A DNA stretch of 11,310 bases, taken from assembly GCA_964354135.1 (NCBI GenBank), contig CAYGZA010000227.1, forward strand, positions 1 to 11,310. Direction: 5' to 3'. The stretch's first letter is position 1. The number at the start of each line of letters is the position of its first letter. The notes below the pieces were generated by a model, which searched no databases, was not told the DNA's origin, and was given only the letters and a program-made list of their open reading frames with translations. Origin of the DNA: CAYGZA01 sp964354135. Lineage in GTDB: Bacteria; Planctomycetota; Planctomycetia; Pirellulales; Thermoguttaceae. Made by a program: the position numbers and the translations under genes. This document shows positions 6,059 through 11,310 of this stretch, one piece after another.

Positions 6059-6100
6059 CTCCGGGAGGCAACGCCGGTAGCGGGTTTGTTGCCTGGGGAG
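6059..6100 (+). terminator. Hairpin after HEPN/MNT pair
   Basis: AGGCAAC (6066-6072) pairs perfectly with GTTGCCT (6088-6094). CTCC (6059-6062) can pair with GGAG (6097-6100) across a small internal loop. It begins 4 bases after the nucleotidyltransferase stop. No T-tract follows, so it may stabilise the transcript end more than terminate it. Confidence 0.4.
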
Positions 6101-6162
6101 GGACTACAAGGGGTGTGGCCTGTGCGGCGGCTATCGGTTGCGCCGTGCGGTGGGAACGGCCT

Positions 6163-6191
6163 TTGACGGCTGTTCTGCCGGCAGGTCTTAT
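6163..6191 (+). promoter_or_regulatory. Sigma70-like promoter of SLBB gene
   Basis: TTGACG (6163-6168) and TCTTAT (6186-6191) are 17 bases apart, matching the consensus hexamers at 5/6 and 4/6. The implied start near 6198 would leave a leader of about 117 bases before the ATG at 6315. Confidence 0.4.
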
Positions 6192-6193
6192 CA

Positions 6194-6261
6194 CCGCCGG
6201 CGCCGCACGAGTTTTCTTTAGCGCCGCCGGAAAAACCGGCCGATCCGTCCCAAGGACGGAT
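6194..6261 (+). promoter_or_regulatory. Structured leader of SLBB gene
   Basis: Three stems are possible. CCGCCGGCGC (6194-6203) faces GCGCCGCCGG (6221-6230) with one mismatch. GCCGG (6226-6230) pairs with CCGGC (6236-6240) around AAAAA. ATCCGTCC (6243-6250) pairs with GGACGGAT (6254-6261) around CAA. The first and second stems share bases 6226-6230, so they exclude each other, as in switchable leaders. I could not match the structure to any riboswitch class I know. Confidence 0.35.
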
Positions 6262-6314
6262 TCGCATTGCAGGGCGCGGCAACTGCAGCCTCAAACGGAT
6301 TGGGCAAGGAAAGC

Positions 6315-8651
6315 ATGAAGGATCGCTTGTTGCGACGCATCCCGCCTTGGCTGGCGGCGCCTCTGCTGCTGGCCATCCTCGCCGGCACGCTCTGGCCGGC
6401 CCGGGGCTCCTCGTCCGCAGCGGGAGACCCGCCGCCCCTGACGCCCGAACCGCGACGGACGCTTCGGGCGGAGACCCCGTCCAATCGGCCGGAGAAGACG
6501 GAGAAGACTCCGACCCCTTCGGCGCCGGACACAGCCCGCGGTACGGCAATCTCGGTGATGCCTCCTTCCGCGGCTGTGGGAAACGGCGCTTACCGCACGC
6601 CGATCCACGTCGTCATCGAGGATGGAGCGGAATCCGAAACGACCGCTCCCAACGCGGAAGACGCGCCGCCGGAGGCCCTCCCTCAAGCGCCCGGCGCCCG
6701 CGCCGTCCGCTTTCAGGCCCTCGAACTGGCGGCCCGGGAAGCGGACCGGCACACCCGTTGGGGATTCGAGCTGGCCGGGCGCGGGGCCTGGTGCTCCGCC
6801 CGGGCGGAATTCGTCGCGGCACTGCGGCTCGTGGCCCAGGCCCTCGATACGGACCGGCAGACCGCCCAGCGCAGCGCCGCGCTGGCCTCGGCGATGACGG
6901 CCCTCCGCGAAGCCGAGGGTTTTCTGGCCGGCGGTTCCCGGCTGGAGGCCGATCTCGACCTGGCGGCCATCATCGCGGCGCATCGCACGCCGATCCTGAA
7001 GAGGGTGGAGTGCAGCCGCCTGACGCCGCAGGTGGCCTTGCAGTCCTACTTCACGTTTGCGCAGGAGCAACTGGCCGCGGGGGCCGGTGAAGAATTCGCC
7101 GGCTCGATGGCCCTCCACGGACTGGGCAAGCTCCATGCCGCCCTGGCCGGGCAGCAAGCCCAAACGGTCCGCGCGGCACAGCCCAAGGCGATGGCCTTCT
7201 ACCAGGCGGCCCTGTTGACCTGCCCGCGGAATTTCCTGGCCTCCAACGATCTCGGGGTCTTGCTGGCCCGGGCCGGACGCCACGAAGATGCCCGGACGGC
7301 GCTGGAGCACAGCGTGTCGATCCAGCCGCAGTCGGTCGGGTGGCACAACCTGTCGGTGGTCTACCGGCAACTGGGCCGTCCCGACCTGGCCCAACAAGCC
7401 TACCGGCATTGGACGGCCGCCGTCCAGGCGGAAACGGCCCGCAGGGGCCGGCCGGCTCCCGCCGCCCAGATGGTCCGGTGGGTCGACCCCGCCGCGTTCG
7501 CCCCGTCCCCCAGTGAGCGGCCGCCCGCTCCCCAAGGAGTCCGCAATCCGCGCGCCACCGGCTGGTTCGTGTCGCCCGACCGGGAGAAGATCCTGCTCTG
7601 CCAGGCGCTCGGCCCCGCCGCCCCATGCCCGGTGTGTGCCGTGGACTGCTCGAAGTGCAACCGATGCTGGCGGGACGGTTGGGAAGGGGCCCGAGCGTCG
7701 TTCTGGCAGGCTTATGCCCAAGGAGAATACGTCGGCCATGCGCGGGCCGCGCACGTGCCGGAGTACCGCCTCCGCGTGGACGACCAGTTGGACATGGTCT
7801 ACCGCGTCACTCGCGAAGAGACGGCCCAGCCGTACAAGCTGAACGTCGGCGACGAGATCCGGGTGGAGTCGTTCACGGATCAAGCCCTGAGCCGCGAGCT
7901 GATCATCCAGCCCGACGGCACGATTACGCTGCGCCTGTTGGGGCAAGTCCGCGCCACGGGCAGGACCGTCTCGCAGCTCCGCGATGAATTGGAGCGGCTG
8001 TACCTGAAGTACTACAAGGTCCCGGCGATGACCGTCACGCCGCTCAAGGTGAACACCAAGCTGGAGGACCTCCGCGCGACGGTCGACCGCCGGCAGGGGG
8101 TCGGCGGGCAGAGCCAACTGGTGAAAGTGACGCCGGAGGGGACCATTTCGCTCCCGGCGATCGGCCCGGCGCAGGCGCAGGGACTCACGCTCAGCGAGCT
8201 TCAGAAGGAGCTCAACGAGCGGTATCGCGAGGAGGTCGAGGGGATCGAAGTGATCCCGGTCCTGGTCCAGCGGGCCCCGCGGTACGTCTACGTGCTGGGC
8301 GAGGTCCGCAACCCGGGCCGCTTCGAGCTTACCGGTCCGACCACCGTCATCCAGGCCCTCAGCATGGCGGGAAGCTGGAACGTCGGGGCCAACTTGCGTC
8401 AGGTCGTCGTTTTCCGCCGCGGCGACGACTGGCGGCTCATGGCCACGATGCTCAATCTGCACCGCGCGCTCTACGCCAAGCAGCCTTGCCCGCCCGGAGA
8501 GATTTGGCTTTCCGACTCCGACGTCGTGCTCGTGCCGAAGCAGCCGATCCTCGTGGCCGACGAGCTCATCGACCTCGTCTTCACCCGCGGCATCTATGGG
8601 GTGTTTCCCCTGTCCGCCTCGCTGAACTTCTCCAAGCTCAGCTCGCTCTGA
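6315..8651 (+). CDS. TPR-SLBB polysaccharide export protein
   Basis: This 778-residue protein is predicted to be exported. Residues 10-32 form a hydrophobic signal or anchor segment (PWLAAPLLLAILAG), with no lipobox cysteine. A Pro-rich linker follows, then helical sequence and TPR-like helices (about 293-375, with LGVLLARAGRHEDARTALE and LSVVYRQLGRPDLAQQAY). A cluster C438-x2-C441-x3-C445-x2-C448-x2-C451 precedes the export domains. From about 506 the sequence matches Wza-type export proteins: YKLNVGDEIRVES and PDGTITLRLLGQV, a second such unit (VTPEGTISLPAIG, about 600-650), and an SLBB-like unit starting YVYVLGEVRNPGRFEL (657). Wza-family proteins form outer-membrane channels for exopolysaccharide. 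ATG 6315 is preceded by AAGGA at 6306-6310 and starts the signal peptide; the in-frame TTG at 6267 adds only linker. No glycosyltransferase or Wzc-like kinase is adjacent. Confidence 0.9.
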   Translation: MKDRLLRRIPPWLAAPLLLAILAGTLWPARGSSSAAGDPPPLTPEPRRTLRAETPSNRPEKTEKTPTPSAPDTARGTAISVMPPSAAVGNGAYRTPIHVVIEDGAESETTAPNAEDAPPEALPQAPGARAVRFQALELAAREADRHTRWGFELAGRGAWCSARAEFVAALRLVAQALDTDRQTAQRSAALASAMTALREAEGFLAGGSRLEADLDLAAIIAAHRTPILKRVECSRLTPQVALQSYFTFAQEQLAAGAGEEFAGSMALHGLGKLHAALAGQQAQTVRAAQPKAMAFYQAALLTCPRNFLASNDLGVLLARAGRHEDARTALEHSVSIQPQSVGWHNLSVVYRQLGRPDLAQQAYRHWTAAVQAETARRGRPAPAAQMVRWVDPAAFAPSPSERPPAPQGVRNPRATGWFVSPDREKILLCQALGPAAPCPVCAVDCSKCNRCWRDGWEGARASFWQAYAQGEYVGHARAAHVPEYRLRVDDQLDMVYRVTREETAQPYKLNVGDEIRVESFTDQALSRELIIQPDGTITLRLLGQVRATGRTVSQLRDELERLYLKYYKVPAMTVTPLKVNTKLEDLRATVDRRQGVGGQSQLVKVTPEGTISLPAIGPAQAQGLTLSELQKELNERYREEVEGIEVIPVLVQRAPRYVYVLGEVRNPGRFELTGPTTVIQALSMAGSWNVGANLRQVVVFRRGDDWRLMATMLNLHRALYAKQPCPPGEIWLSDSDVVLVPKQPILVADELIDLVFTRGIYGVFPLSASLNFSKLSSL

Positions 8652-8660
8652 GCCGAACGT

Positions 8661-8679
8661 GTAGCACAGGCTTCCCGCC
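8661..8679. repeat. Inverted partial copy of the 28-base repeat
   Basis: GTAGCACAGGCTTCCCGCC matches the reverse complement of the first 28-base unit (8731-8758) at 15 of 19 positions. It begins 9 bases after the SLBB stop and faces the tandem pair across the 33-base palindrome. Confidence 0.5.
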
Positions 8680-8682
8680 GAA

Positions 8683-8718
8683 TAGACTTCCGAAGTCTCA
8701 AAGACTTCGGAAGTCTGC
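8683..8718. repeat. Dispersed palindromic element, copy 2
   Basis: AGACTTCCGAAGTCT (8684-8698) and AGACTTCGGAAGTCT (8702-8716) are perfect 15-base arms around CAA. The element equals the copy at 51-86 except for one spacer base. It sits 31 bases after the SLBB stop and 61 bases after the FHA stop, between converging genes. It could act as a bidirectional transcript-end hairpin. A 10-base direct repeat, GTCTGCGCGA twice (8713-8732), overlaps its right edge. Confidence 0.85.
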
Positions 8719-8730
8719 GCGAGTCTGCGC

Positions 8731-8786
8731 GACGGGCAAGATGCCCGTGCTACTGGCAGACGGGCAAGATGCCTGTCCTACTGGAT
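8731..8786. repeat. Two tandem 28-base repeat units
   Basis: Units 8731-8758 and 8759-8786 begin with the same 15 bases, GACGGGCAAGATGCC, and share TACTGG near the end. They differ at 2 of the first 26 positions. Unit 1 contains a hairpin ACGGGCA-AGA-TGCCCGT; one change weakens it in unit 2. Unit 2 supplies the stop codon and last two codons of the FHA gene (8778-8786). Similar sequences are, from memory, common between planctomycete genes. Confidence 0.75.
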
Positions 8787-9971
8787 GCTGTTGAGGAAGT
8801 CGTCGAGTTCCGAGTCCGAACCCTTGGGCGGTGGGACCGGCGGCGGGGCTCCTCCCGGGGTCGGCGGTTTCTTAGCGCTGCGGCTCGGTCGGGCTCCGGC
8901 AGTCTTCTCCGCGAAATCCGGTTCCGGCCCGCTGTGGGAAGCCCGGTCGCTTGCTGGCGGTGGGGACTTCCGCTTGCCGAACGGCCACCATCCCTTCTTC
9001 TTGAGCGGCTCGGCCAAGACACCGGGGCCAGCCGGCGTGCCGGGCGCCACCGGGGGCGACCGCCCCCGCGAGAGACTCTCCGCGTCGGACTGGCCCGCCG
9101 CGGGAGCGAGCCGAGGGGGCCCTACCGCGCCGGAGGCAGAAGGCAGCTCGCTAGAGTCAGGGACCTCGGCGAAATCGAGCTCCACGTAGTCGTCGTCGGC
9201 GCCCGCCGGCGTCAGGGGATCCGGAGGCGTGGAGCACAGGGGCGGTGCAACGTCGGTCTCCGGCATCCGTCTGCGGACGGCCCTTGGCGACGACGGTTGT
9301 GCAGAAGGTCCCTCGCCTGCCGCGGGGCCCGCGGCTTTCATCCAGGCACCGAAGTCGGGGAGTTGGCCGTCGGGAGGGGCAAAGCCAAGGGGACCAGCAA
9401 CTGGCTGCGGCGGCGTACACTCCTCCGCCGACCCCCCCGTGTTCTCAAACGACGCCGGTTCAACGGGCGCCAATTCCTCATCCCCCTCCCGCGGCCCAAC
9501 CGCCGCTTCTTGCCTATTACCCGCCGGTGATTGCCCAGGCTCCTTAATCTCGCCAGGCTCTCGATCATCGGATTGGAAAAGCTCGGGTTCGACGACCGGC
9601 GCTTCCGGCAAATCGTCCACCGTAGTATCGACGGGCATGTCACTGGGAGGGGGCGACGAGACCACCGCAGTGGGATCCCCCGCGTACTCGTAGTCCACGC
9701 GGAACGTCAGCGGCCCGACCGTGAACTCGTCGTTGGGGCGCAGCGCAGCCTCGCCGACCGCCTTGTCGCCGACCACCGTCCCGTTCAAGGAGCCGAGGTC
9801 TCGAATCCTGAGCAGCCCCTCGCTCTCGAAGATCTCGCAGTGCTTCCTGCTAATCATCGGGTGGGCGATCGTCAGGTCCGCGTCGTGGCTTCGCCCGATG
9901 GTTGCCGGGAGCTTTAAGGAGACCCGCGTCTTCCTGGTCTTACCCCCAACAACGATGAGTCTGACGTCCAT
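8778..9971 (-). CDS. FHA-domain protein with long disordered tail
   Basis: This 397-residue protein has an N-terminal FHA domain (about residues 1-95), which binds phosphothreonine peptides. The conserved residues are present: G26-R27, S41-R42-x-H44 and N63-G64 within DLGSLNGT. The rest is Pro-, Glu-, Ser- and Ala-rich and probably disordered. Two islands stand out: a basic-aromatic stretch KKKGWWPFGKRK (324-335) and a final acidic segment ending SELDDFLNSIQ. It has no signal peptide or membrane segment, so it is probably cytoplasmic and linked to Ser/Thr kinase signalling; no kinase gene is in the window. The ATG at 9969-9971 begins the FHA fold directly (MDVRLIVVGG); the in-frame extension to 10082 is composition noise. 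Its stop codon lies within a 28-base repeat. It converges on the SLBB gene and diverges from tRNA-Gly. Confidence 0.88.
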   Translation of the reverse strand: MDVRLIVVGGKTRKTRVSLKLPATIGRSHDADLTIAHPMISRKHCEIFESEGLLRIRDLGSLNGTVVGDKAVGEAALRPNDEFTVGPLTFRVDYEYAGDPTAVVSSPPPSDMPVDTTVDDLPEAPVVEPELFQSDDREPGEIKEPGQSPAGNRQEAAVGPREGDEELAPVEPASFENTGGSAEECTPPQPVAGPLGFAPPDGQLPDFGAWMKAAGPAAGEGPSAQPSSPRAVRRRMPETDVAPPLCSTPPDPLTPAGADDDYVELDFAEVPDSSELPSASGAVGPPRLAPAAGQSDAESLSRGRSPPVAPGTPAGPGVLAEPLKKKGWWPFGKRKSPPPASDRASHSGPEPDFAEKTAGARPSRSAKKPPTPGGAPPPVPPPKGSDSELDDFLNSIQ

Positions 9972-10095
9972 GGAGGCGGCGGGCTCCGGCGGCGTTACAG
10001 AGCTTGACGGCGGGCAGCCATAGCGGCGGGATCGAGGAGGGTTGCTACTATCCATCCTACCCGCAGGGTTTTTCGGCCGCAACAGCCAATTGCCC

Positions 10096-10123
10096 TTGCA
10101 AGTGGCATGGTGGAACCTATAAT
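10096..10123 (+). promoter_or_regulatory. Promoter of tRNA-Gly (and perhaps tig)
   Basis: TTGCAA (10096-10101) and a perfect TATAAT (10118-10123) are 16 bases apart. Transcription would start near 10130, about 63 bases before the tRNA. This is the closest match to consensus in the window, as expected for a tRNA promoter. Confidence 0.7.
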
Positions 10124-10148
10124 TCCGGGACTTCGGCGTACCCCGGAA
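10123..10148 (+). promoter_or_regulatory. Inverted repeat at the tRNA transcription start
   Basis: TTCCGGG (10123-10129) and CCCGGAA (10142-10148) are perfect arms around 12 bases. The left arm touches the last base of the -10 and the predicted start lies in the loop. It could be an operator; as RNA it would be only partly transcribed. Confidence 0.35.
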
Positions 10149-10192
10149 CCCATGAATTTGGGGGGATAACCGCCTCCGTTCGCCAGGCCAAC

Positions 10193-10265
<73 letters not shown>

Positions 10266-10305
10266 CTTTGCGTTTTTCGCGGACCTCAGTTACCGGCACG
10301 TAAGC

Positions 10306-11310
10306 ATGGCTCCCAGCGACCCACCAGAATCTCACGTGGAAGATGACGAAATGCTCGCCCTGCCCGAGGCCCCTTCGGAGGAGGGGGAGATGGAGGCTGA
10401 GGGCGGCACCGGCGCGGGCTCGCCGGAAGCAACGTCCGAGGAAGAAGCCGAACCGAAGCTGTCGCTGGAAGTCGACGTCCAGCCCCGCGGGGCCTGCCAG
10501 CGGCACGTCGTGGCGAAGGTCGCCCGCGAGGACATCGATCGCTGCTTCAACAAGGAGTTCACCGATCTGATGGGCACGGCGCAGGTTCCCGGCTTCCGGC
10601 CGGGGCACGCGCCGCGGAGACTGGTCGAAAAGCGATTCCGCAAGGACGTGGCCGACCGGGTCAAGAGCAGCCTGCTGATGCGGAGCGTCGGCCAGATCAC
10701 CGAGGAGCACGATCTGTCGGCGATCAGCGAGCCGGATTTCAATCTGGAAGCGGTCGAGCTTCCGGACGAGGGGCCGATGACGTTCGAGTTCGACATCGAG
10801 GTCCGGCCGGAGTTCGACGTGCCCGAGTGGCGGGGCCTGACGATCGAGCGGCCCGTCCGACAGTTCGCCGACGACGACGTCGAGGCGTCGCTCAAGAACC
10901 TGCTTTCCCGCCACGGCCGGCTCGTGCCCTACCACGGGCCGGCGGAGCCGGGCGATTACGTCAGCACGAGCCTCATCTTCACGCACGAGGGCAACGTCCT
11001 CTCCAGCGCCGAGGAGGAGTTGATCCGCATCCGCCACGTGCTCAGCTTCCGCGACGGCAAGATCGAGGACTTCGACGAATTGATGAAGGGGGTCCGCGCG
11101 GGCGAGACCCGGGTGACCGAGGCCCGGTTGTCCGAGGATGCGCCGAACGAGCTTCTCCGCGGCAAGACGGTCACCGCCACCTTTGAGATCAAGGAGGTCA
11201 AGCGGCTGGATCTGCCGGAGCTGACGCCCGAGTTCCTGCACTCCATCGGCGAGTTCGGGTCCGAGGCGGAGCTCCGCGACGCCATCCGCGACAACCTCCA
11301 GCGGCAATTG
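10306..11310 (+). CDS. tig: Trigger factor, 3' end beyond window
   Basis: Trigger factor binds the ribosome at the polypeptide exit and helps new proteins fold. The first 335 residues are visible without a stop; the gene is cut by the window edge. The ribosome-binding signature G96-F-R-P-G100-H-A-P103 sits in VPGFRPGHAP. Residues about 1-50 are an acidic, low-complexity extension that E. coli trigger factor lacks. An FKBP-type prolyl-isomerase-like region covers about 216-300 (GDYVSTSLIFTHEG to VTATFEIKEVK), but its central part is poorly conserved. LPELTPEFL (about 303-311) begins the C-terminal chaperone domain. The ATG at 10306 lacks a strong ribosome binding site; a later in-frame ATG at 10351 is possible. 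No clear terminator separates it from tRNA-Gly, so both may be transcribed together. Confidence 0.93.
   Translation, partial: MAPSDPPESHVEDDEMLALPEAPSEEGEMEAEGGTGAGSPEATSEEEAEPKLSLEVDVQPRGACQRHVVAKVAREDIDRCFNKEFTDLMGTAQVPGFRPGHAPRRLVEKRFRKDVADRVKSSLLMRSVGQITEEHDLSAISEPDFNLEAVELPDEGPMTFEFDIEVRPEFDVPEWRGLTIERPVRQFADDDVEASLKNLLSRHGRLVPYHGPAEPGDYVSTSLIFTHEGNVLSSAEEELIRIRHVLSFRDGKIEDFDELMKGVRAGETRVTEARLSEDAPNELLRGKTVTATFEIKEVKRLDLPELTPEFLHSIGEFGSEAELRDAIRDNLQRQL

Noticed and set aside
6194..6314. Cyclic-di-GMP riboswitch upstream of the SLBB gene
   Set aside because: Such a switch would make sense for polysaccharide export, but I could not find the conserved core elements of the class I or class II aptamers.
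6291..8462. Minus-strand open frame of 723 codons opposite the SLBB gene
   Set aside because: Antisense frame of a GC-rich gene, with no domain. The plus strand encodes recognisable export and SLBB-like domains.
8731..8786. Tandem 28-base units as a CRISPR array
   Set aside because: There are only two units, directly adjacent with no spacers, and no cas genes nearby.

Overview
The window looks like a chromosomal piece of a GC-rich planctomycete, probably near the Pirellulales. I infer this from protein style, not from a database search. The signs are an exported beta-propeller protein opening with a W-P-Q-W-G-G motif, a secreted protein that is about 14 % cysteine, a trigger factor with a long acidic N-terminus, a TPR-SLBB export protein, an FHA protein with a long disordered tail, and short palindromic or tandem repeats in most intergenic gaps.

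Layout, left to right. Positions 1-244 hold only hairpin-forming repeats. Two minus-strand genes follow: a small cupin (1965-2330) and, downstream of it, an exported PQQ-like beta-propeller protein (245-1909); a dispersed-repeat-like sequence fills their 55-base gap. A 685-base gap (2331-3015) separates the cupin from the divergently transcribed Cys-rich secreted protein (3016-3888), which ends at a good intrinsic terminator. Next come a heptamer tandem array and hemE (4063-5157, heme and tetrapyrrole synthesis). A HEPN/minimal-nucleotidyltransferase pair (5337-6054) has its own sigma70-like promoter containing a perfect palindrome. After a structured leader comes a large TPR-SLBB polysaccharide-export protein (6315-8651). 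It converges on a minus-strand FHA-domain gene (8778-9971), and the gap between them is almost entirely repeats. The right end carries a tRNA-Gly(GCC) behind a near-consensus promoter and the start of tig (trigger factor), which runs off the window.

The genes do not form one pathway. Recognisable units are the cupin/propeller pair, the HEPN/MNT module (toxin-antitoxin-like, 32-base overlap), and tRNA-Gly with tig, which may share a promoter. hemE, tRNA-Gly and tig are housekeeping. The Cys-rich protein, the SLBB protein and the propeller protein are envelope or extracytoplasmic functions.

I found no clear undescribed multi-gene system. The observations most worth following are the Cys-rich protein with its duplicated module, the HEPN/MNT promoter-operator arrangement with a HEPN protein lacking the usual RNase motif, the Cys cluster in the SLBB protein, and a 33-base perfect-arm palindrome present twice, 8.6 kb apart.
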